DNA of 64,000 nt from Chondrus crispus (lineage: Eukaryota > Rhodophyta > Florideophyceae > Gigartinales > Gigartinaceae): the NCBI RefSeq assembly GCF_000350225.1, contig NW_005178479.1:65515-129514 (forward strand), written 5' to 3'. Numbering within the stretch: the stretch's first letter is position 1; each line of letters begins with the position of its first letter. Made by a program: the position numbers and the translations under genes. Of the stretch, positions 44,096-53,392 are shown piece by piece. The notes under the pieces are model-generated. The model was not told the origin of the DNA and made no database searches. It was given only the letters and a program-made list of their open reading frames with translations.

Positions 44096-46182
44096 AGGAG
44101 AGTACTGACTTGGCCCCCAGGTCTTTCTTACCATTTCGTGACTGGAGCAATGGGGCGACGACAGGCACGCGCCTCGCTGCTGCTATGAAGTGGCTAGAGA
44201 CCGGCATTTCCCCAACGGCCACCCAAGATAACGTCCCGAACCGCGAAATGGGTGAACTGTTGGGGAGAGCTCACATACGGGAGGCAGTAATCCGTACTGT
44301 AGCTCTTGATAGAGGCGGCGTTTCGGTAGACGCGGATGCCGAGCTTGTTTCTGGATATTTCGTGGGGCAGGACAGGGGCGACTACTGCAAGTTGGATTGG
44401 GAACTTGTGGCGATCCCTGGCCCCTCACAAGCCGTTACTGCTGATCTAAGGGAGATACTTGCTCCCGAAGATCATTACCTACTTACACGTGAGTATTTGA
44501 TTCAACCTAAGAATGATTGGCCTTCGCGTGCTAGCTTAAAGAGTAGCCGCGTGCACCTTGGTGTAAAGGCCGGGCACTACCCTAAGCTGTTGCACCGCAT
44601 GGCTGAAAGTAACATGATTGTCTACCTTGAGCCTCGAGATGACGTAATAGAGAATTCCCTGTTTGGTGTGTGGAAGGAAATTGGGGTTAGCCAGCGACTT
44701 ATTTGGGGCGGGAACCGGTCCAACCCCTTGTTTCGACCCGAGGCCAGTTATGTGGAGTTGCCGACCCCCGATCTTCTTGCTGACCTATACCTACCACCCG
44801 GTGAACGTCTCTACCTCTCGGGCTGCGACATATGACAATATTATAACCGTCTCAAGGCCCCGGATTTTCTCGTACCGTTTCTGGGACTTCCCAGGATTCG
44901 GTCAAGCCAGGTCAGTAGCTCTGCCCGGACAGAGTACGTTGTGCCCTGCCTCCAATGCATTCCGATGGGCGCGAGTTTCGCCGTTCACTTGGCACAGGCA
45001 GCCTCCTTGTCCATACTACGAAGATCCCGCTTGCAGTACCCCCCACTGACGCGGGAGACGAAAGATATGTACCTTAGGGGGGGCGAAGGGAGGCCCTTGG
45101 CGTATATTGACGATTTGACTATCGTTGGGACCAGCAAGGATGGAGTAAATTGTGCCGCACGTCTCGTCATGCAAGAGCTCCACTTGGCCAAGCTACCGGT
45201 GAAAACGAGCAAGACTATGTGGGCTGAAGAGCACAGACCAGGTGAGGCACTGGGTTTGTGGTGGTGGCCTGAAGGAGTCCTTACTGTAAAGCCCTCTATG
45301 GCCCGGAGACTGAAGATTCGGACCGAGGCCATACTGCAGAGTAACAAAGCTTCTCCACATCAAATGAAGGTGCTCTTGGGCTCCTGGACCTGTGCTTGCT
45401 TGCTCAGACGAGGCCTGCTCTCGATATTCAGCAGTGTATACTCTCTCACATTGCTTTCGAATCCAAACAAAGTCACGATATTGTCCAAACAGCAACGCAA
45501 TGAGCTGGAAATGTGTTTGGATCTCTTCCCTCTCATGTATTGCGACCTTCGACGACCACTCAGCCCGCGAATTTATGCATCCGATGCGTGTCCAACCGGT
45601 GGGGGAGTCGTCTATGCTGACATGAAGGGTCGGGAACGTGGACAGTTTTTGGAAAACATTGACGAGACAAGGGTACGCAAAGGATGGTACTCCACATTGC
45701 AGGAGCTCTCCCGCGAAGACAAAGAGTTCGCGCTCACAGCACTCTCGTTAGACTCTCGCAAGAATTCCCTTCAAGTTTCATCTCGTTTTTGCCGTGCCTT
45801 CGATCGTGCAGCTTTCAAGATTGCGATTAGCACGGGTTGGCGGCTCCGCACGCAGCACATAAATTTGTTGGAGCTGGAGGCGGCACTACTGGCTGTCAGG
45901 CACATGCAGCGCTCCCCCCAGACCAGAGGGGCGAAGATTCCTCTTCTGATCGACAATATTGCTGTGGTTGGTGCCTTGGGAAAGGGGCGGTCCTCATCTC
46001 GCTCTCTTAATCGCCTCTGCCGTCGACTCGCCGCCGAAACAATCCTTGGTGACGTTGCGCTTCTTCTTTACTGGGTCCCTTCCAACCTCAACCCCGCCGA
46101 TGCCCCGTCGCGGTCCGTCAAGATGCGAGCCCCTTGCGCGGCCAGCTCACCTGCTCCTACGAGACGAGGTAAGCGCAATTAA
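43627..46182 (+). pseudogene. Reverse transcriptase/RNase H ORF of the DIRS-type element, one stop
   Basis: The frame is continuous apart from one TGA at 44833-44835 (SGCDI*QYYNRLKAPDFL). RT core: CLQCIPMGASFAVHLAQA followed by PLAYIDDLTIVGTS (YIDD catalytic motif, about 45100). RNase H: RIYASDACPTGGG (first Asp, about 45570), LLELEAALLAVRHM (Glu, about 45870) and PLLIDNIAVVGAL (Asp, about 45950), ending WVPSNLNPADAPSR, a motif typical of DIRS and hepadna-like RNase H. The functional start is probably near 44096 after ORF1; the upstream overlap is in the -1 frame. The single stop suggests recent inactivation. Confidence 0.88.
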
Positions 46183-47191
46183 CTTCCTGAGGAAAGCCGA
46201 GAAGAAAGAAAACACAGTCAGGGACTATAAAGGGGCTACATTGCGTTTCGCTCACTGGCTCGAGGAGCACTATCCGTCCTGCGAGTCAGTTACGGAGCTC
46301 GACCGACGCCTTGCTGAGTACGGTTGCCAACTGTTCACCGCCAATCCGAAGCGTGGGCAACATCAGAAATTCCTGTATACTCTCTACGGTATCGAGTTCT
46401 TTATGCCAGAAACCTCACAGCAGCTGCAATGTGCGCGGCAGGCATCGCACGGTTGGAAAAGACAGCAGCCTCCCAAATCCCCCCCGCCGTTTCCTCGACA
46501 AGTCGTACATGCAATGTGTCGCTACTACTGGGAACAGGGGGACAAGGAAGCCGTGTTTGCTTTTGCTCTTGGATTCCATGGCTACTTGCGCGCCAACGAG
46601 ATATGCGCACTTCGATGTCAAGACATCTGCTTTCCCCATGACCCACGTCTTACGGCATTCTCGGAAACGCCCCTGGCCGGTTGCCTGATACGCGATGCCA
46701 AGACAGGTCAAAACCAATTCACCCCCCTCGACGATGCCTTACTCCTCTGTAAGCTCAAGAAATGGATCCGGAAACGTCAGTCTCTGAATTCTTCCGAACC
46801 CTTGTTTCCTGGCCTCACTTACAGCAAATTCTCACGGCGGCTCCGCCAAACGCTCGCCTTCTTCAACCTGGACCACGTTGGATTTACCTTGCACTCACTC
46901 AGACACGGGGGAGCTACTTGTGATTGGTTGTCGGGGTCCCCCTTCTCCCACGTTATGTATAAAGGACGGTGGCAGTCGGAAAAATCGTGCAAGCGCTACT
47001 TAAATGCAGGTAAGGGACTTTTAATTTGCATTCAGATGTCAAGATCCTCGGAGCAAGCAGTGAACTCATTTGCGAGACGATGGAATCGGCCCAGGAATGG
47101 GAAGGACGGAGAGAGGGGCACACATTCTGCGTCGCATGCAAATGCGCGCGCAAGGAAACGTTCCCCTACCAGGCCTGGTAACTCGTCATAA
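45959..47191 (+). CDS. Tyrosine recombinase of the DIRS-type element
   Basis: 410 codons overlapping the RNase H end by about 220 bases in the +1 frame. The N-terminal SAM-like/core-binding part begins near 46170 (INFLRKAEKKENTVRDYKGA). Catalytic residues seen: Arg in GYLRANEICALR, HSLRH box (LHSLRHGGAT), Trp/His-position GRWQSEKS and the nucleophile Tyr in KRYLNAG. It would integrate the circular cDNA without target duplication. No internal stop, so this protein looks intact even though RT has a stop. The C-terminal 60 residues are basic and unaligned. Confidence 0.9.
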   Translation: MLWLVPWERGGPHLALLIASAVDSPPKQSLVTLRFFFTGSLPTSTPPMPRRGPSRCEPLARPAHLLLRDEVSAINFLRKAEKKENTVRDYKGATLRFAHWLEEHYPSCESVTELDRRLAEYGCQLFTANPKRGQHQKFLYTLYGIEFFMPETSQQLQCARQASHGWKRQQPPKSPPPFPRQVVHAMCRYYWEQGDKEAVFAFALGFHGYLRANEICALRCQDICFPHDPRLTAFSETPLAGCLIRDAKTGQNQFTPLDDALLLCKLKKWIRKRQSLNSSEPLFPGLTYSKFSRRLRQTLAFFNLDHVGFTLHSLRHGGATCDWLSGSPFSHVMYKGRWQSEKSCKRYLNAGKGLLICIQMSRSSEQAVNSFARRWNRPRNGKDGERGTHSASHANARARKRSPTRPGNSS

Positions 47192-47383
47192 ACAATTGCT
47201 GCCACTGGGCCAGGTAGAGTCAAGACTTGGAACGCCGAAGTAGAAATGGACTTGATGATTTTTTCGATTTGTGGTGAGGCAACGCACTGTACGCCTCCTA
47301 CACCGCTGCACCGCAGCGCGGAGTGGGGCCGCGTGCCGGATACTTCACGCGACGGGAATGACACGCAACCGCGCTGCCCTACG

Positions 47384-48375
47384 AGCCCTCGCCGTCAACG
47401 GCGAGGGGGCCAAGGAGAATTGCATGCGTCGCGCGTCGTTGCGCGCCGCGCCCTCGCCATCGGTGGCGAGGGCCGCCAAGGATAACGACCGTCGTCACGC
47501 CTCGTCGCGCGCCGCACCTTCGCCACGGACGGCGAGGGCCGACAAGTCTACACAACGACAGGGTCGCGCGTCGTCGCGCGCTGCGCCCTCGCCACCGACA
47601 GCTAAGGCCGGCAAGTCTACAGTACGACGGGGGGGCGGTACCGACCGCCACCGCCCGGGCACAGGCCCCGGAGCGCCCCCGCTCGCGCCGGTATAACGCT
47701 GCAAACCGTGCGGCGGAAGCCGACGGCGCCGGCGCGCCCGCCCCGAACGGCGAGGGACCCGCGAGACTAAGAACGCGCGCTGCACCCCGCGCTCTCGCCC
47801 CGAATGGCGAAGGTCGTGGCAGATAAGAACAGCCGTCATACGCTGCGCCCTCGCCCCGAATGGCGAAGGGCGCCGTCGAAAGGACGAATGTCGAACGCGG
47901 AGCGCTCGCCGCCGACGGCAAGCAGCGATTAACAAGGGAGTGCGCCGCTCCCCGCGCCCTCGCCCCGAGTGGCGAGGGACGCCCGAGGGACAAAACGATG
48001 TCCGCACACTGCGCACCCGCGACCGGGCAGCGAGGGGCGCGAAACCTAAGACAGACCCCGCCGCGCACGCCCTCGCCGCCGACGGCGAGAGGCCTCAAGA
48101 AGGACGACCGCCGCGCGCGCCCTCGCCCCGAATGGCGAGGGACGCGCGAGACGAAGACAACGCGCTGTGCTCCGCCCCGGACGACGGAGGGGCGGGACGT
48201 GAAGACAGACGTTCGCTGCGCCGCGCGCCCTCGCTCCGAGTGGCGAGGGACGGGATGGATAAGAGCGTTCGTTGCGCGCTGGGCCCTCGCCACCGATGCC
48301 GAGAGGCCTCAAGGAGAATACGAGCTCTCGCGCGCCCCTGCCTTCGCTACCGGATGGCGAAGAGGGACGAGGGGG
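47384..48375. repeat. Hairpin array, right block
   Basis: About fifteen further units of the array seen at 41043-41580, for example GCCCTCGCCCCGAATGGCGA, CCTCGCCACGGACGGCGAGG and CTCCGCCCCGGACGACGGAG. The last keeps its stem although arm bases differ from the others. Together the two blocks probably formed one array before the DIRS insertion. Confidence 0.8.
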
Positions 48376-48876
48376 ACGCGATCTGTCATCGCCCCTTCCT
48401 CCTCCGCTTTGAGGAAAGCACGGGCGGGCGTGCTGTGTCACGCCGATGACAAAGAGGAATTAGAAGCAACGAACGGACTCGAAGAAACGCGAGCGGGACT
48501 TCTGGAAACCCGGCGGAGGGAGCGGGCCCGCTTGGGCCAGGACGACGCCACCCTCTCGCGGTCCGGATGACGCACCTGGGAGTCCGAGCCCGCCCGTCGG
48601 CGGGGTCTCGACGACCACCGCCTCCGCCATCGTTGGCTTCACGACGCCCGGGGGTGACTGCGGGAGAGAAATAGACCGCGGGTCGGCCATGCTGACACGG
48701 GCGGTGACGGGAGAGGTGACAACCAAATGGAGCTGTCAAGGACGGAGTGGGACAGTGCGCAAGGGGGAGGGAATTCGTATACCAGGCCGGATCTGCTCGG
48801 GGTTCAGGGAGTGGGACGGACAGGTTCTACAAGCCTCAGGAGTGAACGCGGACGTTCACTCTTGAGGGGGGCGTGA
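48376..48876. other. End of the 3' untranslated part of element A
   Basis: No gene is supported. It ends with copy 2 of the 35-bp repeat and the polypurine tract. Confidence 0.45.
48842..48876 (+). other. Copy 2 of the 35-bp repeat with polypurine tract of element A
   Basis: GTGAACGCGGACGTTCAC followed by TCTTGAGGGGGGCGTGA, then the 3' LTR. It is nearly identical to 39826-39860, which follows the pol stop codon. Confidence 0.8.
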
Positions 48877-49469
48877 TGTGGTATAAACCCAAACGGAAAT
48901 TAGATTAGGATTGAATCAGGGACAGTAAGGCAACGAGCCTTACAGCCATGCGCGCACACACGTGTCCTCCACGTGTACGGGACGCGTACTACACGTGGAC
49001 TGTCAGCCCCGCCGGCTGACAGCGTTACAGTGTCGGTAGACCGGCACTACTGTAGAGTTATGATAGACTACAATGTACATTAAATATGAGCGGACCGCCG
49101 GCGGTGGAGGACGACAAGCACGGACTTGTCAAGGATCCTCCACCTTGGTCCGCCCGCTTACTTTTAGGTACTTCCGTCCGTTTTACCTAGGAGTCGCACC
49201 GTGCGCGGGTTGAGGACGCGCGTAGCACGCCCACGAGTCTGCTCGGCCTCCGCCCGTCGGTACTGGATCGTCACCCAGTACCGCTCTGGGGTGTCGAGGC
49301 GCAGAACCGCTCCCGCGTGCGCGCGTCCTCCCCGATCCCGCTCTACCACCGCTACCTCGAGCCCGTGCTCGGTACCGTGGGCGGGCCGTGCTTTTATCTT
49401 CCCGCCGATCGGGGTCTTTCCGAACTGTCAGTACTCACCCCCCTCGTCGTTGGGGGTGATTATACTACA
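48877..49469 (+). repeat. 3' LTR of element A
   Basis: 593 bp from TGTGGTATAAAC to GATTATACTACA. About 20 substitutions and no indels relative to 4705-5297, by eye. Confidence 0.93.
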
Positions 49470-49474
49470 CTCTT
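49470..49474. repeat. Target-site duplication of element A (right copy, CTCTT)
   Basis: Matches 4700-4704. Confidence 0.9.
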
Positions 49475-49488
49475 CCGAGAAAAAAGTT

Positions 49489-50553
49489 ATGGGATGTTCC
49501 TCGTTGGGTTGTTCTGACAGTATTTGGCGTGATTTGGTGGGGGATGTTTCTGTGCCGGGATATACTTTATCTGTTCTACAACTTCACAAAAATTGCTGTC
49601 GAGGGAGAGGCTGCCTAGCGTATGTCATCTCTCGGAACGAAAATCTACCGACGCGATCTATCATTCAAAAAATTGTGGTGAGGAGAGATCTTGCCTTGAG
49701 ACTGTATTGGAGATATTTGAAGATCGTTGCGATAAGAGGGGAAGAGGAACGGACCCATTCAGTGGTCAGTAGGGAATTCTTTCTCTCTGCAAAGACTGTC
49801 AGTGATGTATTTCCAGGCATTGGGGATTACAAATTCTTACAGACACTATGCGAGACAATGTGCAGAAAGTTCATTTCAAGGTTTAGCTCTGCATCGAAAA
49901 CAGTGACGCTATCCCTTTATTCACTCTGGGTACTCACCTCATGCATTACTGTGGATCTGTTTGCAGACGCTCTCAGTGAAAGTGGAGTAATGCCTGTTTA
50001 CTGTAGTCAAGAATACGATGATCATGTGTTTGGGTCGCTGGGTGCTTGGAAAGATATTGAAGGAAGGTTTGAGGGTGCAGGTGGAAATCCTCCATTCGAG
50101 AGGACGTTTCTCCAAAGAATGGTAACGCAATTTGACAACGGTGCTAGAGGAAGCTCCCCGTATTGCCGTTGTGTTTTGTCGCCACTATCAGAAAGGTACG
50201 GAGTGGTTGACAGGACTTCCGGACTATCTTCACAAGGAATTATGCTCGTGAGAATCCCCCACGGTTCTCTTTCATTTAGAAAGCAGGAAGGCTACTTTAC
50301 CTCTAGGGCTTTGAAAGTGTATCACGGTTTTCAGGAGCTGGGTCTATTTATATGTCGTAATCGTTCGTATATGGAGAGATATCCTCCTCCGAAGGATGTA
50401 GAGCTTCTGTATCTACATTGGGTTGCAGCTGCGTGTCGCAATCCATCACAAGTTAAAGTGAACGTTGAGGCAATGCAGATAGCATTTCCACCTTCTCTTC
50501 GACAAGCTTGTAATAAGTTGGACTTGTTTATGAAATATGCGATGTGTAAGTAG
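49489..50553 (+). CDS. PCIF1-like adenine-N6 methyltransferase, copy 1
   Basis: 354 codons from the first ATG after the element A insertion (15 bp away). The frame is open upstream into the LTR, so only the ATG marks the start and a longer original N-terminus cannot be excluded. Seen: FGSLGAWKDIEGRFEGAGGNPPF, given here only in part as FGSLG near residue 182 and NPPF at 200-203, then VLSPLSERYG, HGSLSFRKQEGYF and LFICRN. The NPPF motif after an FGSLG strand and the downstream block are the signature order of the PCIF1/CAPAM methyltransferase fold, whose known members methylate N6 of adenine at mRNA caps; some eukaryotic relatives may act on DNA. Residues 1-170 are helical and unaligned, with four Cys near the start. 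It lies convergent to a truncated zinc-finger copy. A role in marking transposon DNA or RNA is inference. Confidence 0.65.
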   Translation: MGCSSLGCSDSIWRDLVGDVSVPGYTLSVLQLHKNCCRGRGCLAYVISRNENLPTRSIIQKIVVRRDLALRLYWRYLKIVAIRGEEERTHSVVSREFFLSAKTVSDVFPGIGDYKFLQTLCETMCRKFISRFSSASKTVTLSLYSLWVLTSCITVDLFADALSESGVMPVYCSQEYDDHVFGSLGAWKDIEGRFEGAGGNPPFERTFLQRMVTQFDNGARGSSPYCRCVLSPLSERYGVVDRTSGLSSQGIMLVRIPHGSLSFRKQEGYFTSRALKVYHGFQELGLFICRNRSYMERYPPPKDVELLYLHWVAAACRNPSQVKVNVEAMQIAFPPSLRQACNKLDLFMKYAMCK

Positions 50554-50702
50554 AACCTGTGCGACGTCTAGTTTGTTTCAGTTTATTAATTCTCGTCAAT
50601 TATCATTAGTCCAACATGCTGAGTATTTCTGCTAGATCGTTTTCTGCCGTGTCCGGTGCCAACAAATGTATAATGCTTTTCTCAGCAAGACCTGCTACAG
50701 CT

Positions 50703-51335
50703 GCGTGGGTTGATTCATTTTCGTTTTCTTGGCTCTATCTCAGACGCGAAATCTTTTGATTGCCGTGTTTGGTTGTGATGCAAGTAACAAAAATGTGCTT
50801 CTGGAAGTCTAAATAGCAGAAACCGAGCGTCAGAAATGGTTATTCCAGAACGCCTGCTTAGATCGACACAAAAACGTTCTTGCGATTCATGTGTGTACAG
50901 AAGTAATTGAATGAGGGGAAGATTTCGTTTTGATAGGTTTAGGTGAGGCGCAGACGCTTGTGTATGCATGGATTCGAGGCATTGACGAATGTAGCACTCC
51001 AATGTTTTTCGTATTTGACTTGGAGACGTTCTCCGCTTCTAAGATTCTAGGGCAGAGCGCCATTTCGTCCCATACCTTCTAGGATCACATATGACCCTCC
51101 AACCGTGACTTGAAGATCGACAATCGGAACACAACAGAATGCTCTTCCCCGATAATTCAAGAAATGAGTTTTGGAGTGGCGATGTATCTACATTCGCTCG
51201 CTCCTGGAGCTGTTTCTCGGTTAGGATAACAGTCTCGGTAGGTCTTTTCTTCGAATTCTGCCCACAAGCGTCGCAAGAATGATTTTCAGATACCGGAAAA
51301 GGGTCGGCTGTAACAGGCCTTAATTGGCAAGCCAT
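50703..51335 (-). pseudogene. Truncated copy of the N-terminal zinc-finger module of the large XPG/CXC protein
   Basis: On the minus strand the frame runs from ATG 51335 (SCDACG), through LLCSDCRSSSHGWRVIC, to TAG at 51039-51041, and stays alignable in the same frame to about 50715 (ERFCVDLSRRSGITISDARF ... CYLHHN). It matches the large protein: VDTSPLQNSFL with VDTGVIPNPFL, LLCSDC/GWRVIC with YLCSYC/GWDMIC, and CYLHHN with CYNHIN. Everything after about residue 220 of the large protein is missing, so this looks like an internally deleted relative. It is convergent to methyltransferase copy 1, as the full gene is to copy 2. Confidence 0.7.
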
Positions 51336-52254
51336 TGCCGAAGGTCGCTCTGATGGATTTCAGGTCTTAAATTTGGCGCATAGTTTTGTAACACGGTAAA
51401 GGGAGGAGAGAAGAATGCGGGCGGGTAGACGCAGACTGAGGTTGAGAGAGAGTCTGACAAAGTTAGAGCGGTACATAGGACTGAAAAAGATGGATATTGA
51501 GACGGTGACGGGGGTTTTTGTTGCGTAAATTTTGTGATATGTGGGATCATACCCAACTCTGAAAACTACAAATTCCGAATTTTTCAAAGCGGACGGACTG
51601 GTACGGCGTGCGCGAGCAAGAGCTTTCTGCAGCTCGGGTGACATGAAAGGGCAGGGGATGGGTACACGTGTAGAATTTTTGATCTCATCTGCCCCTACAC
51701 TATAATGGTGTACTTTAATTAATAGTATGCGTGATACTAAAATGTGTGGCAATGAAAATAGTGTTATGGAGGATATAGTGTCACGCAGACTATTCACTGT
51801 GCAGTCGGTGATCAGCCACCTAAATGGGATAGATTATCCGCAAAACGGCCCTGGCAGGATGATTTCGAACCCTCGGTCAATCCCATAGCAAATAAGCAAA
51901 TTTTAGATAACTGTTCGAAGTAATGCTCGCTTCCGTTTTGGCGCAAGAGGTTTTCAACGGTCACCTGAGGAAAGTGGAGGCCTCCCGTGATATGTGTGCT
52001 GACCTCACGATTGAAATACTCTGCCTTATCGTTACATTTCTTGTGTGACGCTTGACAAAAAGGTGCTCTCTACGAAAATAGAAATATTCCTTCCAGCTGG
52101 GGTGCCTTTCGAGGTCAAACCTGTGTTCAAGGCCACACTCCACCCTTCTCGGCTTTGTCGCGCGTTTTGAACATCTCAATCTTCATACTTTGCATTCAAC
52201 CCCCACCAAGAAGTCAATTGCCAAGTCCATGCAATCATAATTAGTTCTATTGCC
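51336..52254. other. Spacer between the two methyltransferase/zinc-finger pairs
   Basis: No gene. It contains a single divergent unit of the left-arm minisatellite at 51595-51680 (GAGCAAGAGCTTTCTGCAGC) and AT-rich sequence with repeated ACACTATA/TAGTGT words similar in style to the left terminal repeat region. Confidence 0.5.
51595..51680 (+). repeat. Minisatellite unit shared with 4130-4262
   Basis: The words GCGTGCGCGAGCAAGAGCTT and TCTGCAGCTCGGGTGACAT match the units at 4130-4262 in the same orientation. It is one of the arguments that both flanks of element A belonged to the same original element or family. Confidence 0.75.
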
Positions 52255-53320
52255 GTGACTGTGGGTGTCGCTAGTACCAGTAACGCTCTGCACCTCCCCA
52301 AACAATGGATGTTGACAGAAATGCGTTTCTACAGGATTCGGAGAGCATTCATGACGTTAAGATCATTCACATGCACCTTAGAGGCCGCAAAGGTCTTCGA
52401 ACCTACCTATAAGGTTCATGTTAATAACTTCAAGCGAGCAAAGAGTCAAGTTTTTTTACTTTCGCGTGCACTTTCGATTCGATTATGGCATCGTTATAAG
52501 ACTGTCAACGTTTTAGACCGCTCATGGAATTCAACGACTGCCTGTGAACAGGCAGCAAGCATAGAGAAGATACAGATGCCCGGTGAACGCTGTAATACGT
52601 TTCTTGCCTGCATTCAAAGATCATTAGCTCGCAAACACTCACGTAATGACTTTCACGCCAGCTGGATTGCCTCTCGGACATTATACACGCTGTGGTCAAT
52701 TACCAGTTTCGTTAGCACGGAACTATTTGCGGACTCATTTAACGAAAGTGGTGTTCTTCGAGACTACTGTAGTTTAGACCTGGGGGGATTTGGAACTTGG
52801 TTCTCTAAGAAGTTGAAACTATGTTGAGGACAGCATAGAAGGTGGTGCTGGAAATCCACCCTTCAACAACGTGCTTTTAGAAGACCTGTTTACCAAGTTT
52901 GAAAAGGGCGTTCAAAAGGAAAGTCCGTACTGTCGCTGTGTACTTTTGCCTATCGGAAAGGGTTCTGAACTGCTAAAGCGAGTTCAGCTACTTACGTCAG
53001 AAGCGCATCTTCTGGCATCTATTCCACCGGGATGTCTACCGTTCAGAAATGAAAATGTGTTGCTCACACAGCACTATTTAAAGCCGAAACCGCACTTACA
53101 CCAGTACATCGGCCTTTTTGTGTGGTGCAACAGGCCTTATCTACTTAAAAACAAAGCACCTTTGAATATTGAAGATGTTTATCAAGCGTGGATTGATGAC
53201 ACTCTTCTCTGCCCAGAACGTGCAGTATTGCACAGCGAAGAGTTTTTAAGGGCTTTCCCTATGGAACTACGGGGAGAAGAGGGCATAGATGGTTTATTGA
53301 CAGAGCTTCGGAGTACTTAA
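52255..53320 (+). pseudogene. PCIF1-like methyltransferase, copy 2, frameshifted
   Basis: Homologous to copy 1: LFADSFNESGVLRDYCS with LFADALSESGVMPVYCS, GAGNPPFNNVLLEDLF with GGNPPFERTFLQRM, SPYCRCVLLP with SPYCRCVLSP, and LFVWCNRPYL with LFICRNRSYM. The first frame ends with TGA at 52825-52827 and the NPPF part (52853-52864) is in another frame, so a single frameshift lies at about 52800-52829, just before the catalytic motif. The N-terminal limit is uncertain; an ATG at 52306 is possible. It converges with the large gene, with 72 bp between the stops. Confidence 0.65.
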
Positions 53321-53392
53321 TTCTCATTGTCTACAGTGTGTGTCAATCGCTTGGAGAAAGTAAGTACATGATACACCAAGTTTTACTGCTTT

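Larger units (their letters stand above)
41600..47280 (+). mobile_element. DIRS-type tyrosine-recombinase retrotransposon (approximate limits)
   Basis: Contains a DIRS-like gag ORF, a reverse transcriptase/RNase H ORF and a tyrosine recombinase ORF, overlapping in that order, with no aspartic protease and no DDE integrase. It lies within the hairpin array of element A. I could not define its terminal repeats or internal complementary region, so the limits are the array edges. A TATA-like TATATAA is at 42200-42206. Confidence 0.85.
4705..49469 (+). mobile_element. Element A: Ty3/gypsy chromovirus, plus strand, host of nested insertions
   Basis: Bounded by direct 593-bp LTRs (4705-5297, 48877-49469) with 5-bp target duplications CTCTT at 4700-4704 and 49470-49474. 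Order on plus: LTR, primer-binding site, gag (5519 onward, interrupted by element B at 7420 and resuming at 18936), linker, insertion of element C, then protease, RT, RNase H, integrase and chromodomain (35615-39849), a long 3' untranslated part with hairpin arrays and a DIRS insertion, polypurine tract, LTR. Removing B and C leaves about 17.7 kb, about 12 kb without the DIRS element. The two LTRs differ at about 20 positions by eye (about 3.4%), the oldest of the datable elements here. Pol has several stops and frameshifts, so it is dead. Confidence 0.93.

Noticed and set aside
47000-47030. A possible 26-bp GT...AG intron near the end of the DIRS recombinase
   Set aside because: Far shorter than the 119-128 bp introns seen in the host gene, and neither spliced nor unspliced tail aligns to anything recognised.
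47379-48293. Long minus-strand open frame (304 codons) over the right hairpin block
   Set aside because: It is a translation of the tandem repeats (recurring RHSERGR-like peptides) with no domain; long frames on all strands are expected in such GC-rich repeats.
41043-48375. Hairpin array considered as a CRISPR array
   Set aside because: Units and spacers are both variable, repeats are palindromic GC stems of unequal length, and the setting is a eukaryotic retrotransposon with no cas genes.
49201-49488. Extending the methyltransferase N-terminus into the 3' LTR of element A
   Set aside because: The frame is open across the LTR by chance; those codons were not next to the gene before the insertion, and an ATG lies at 49489.
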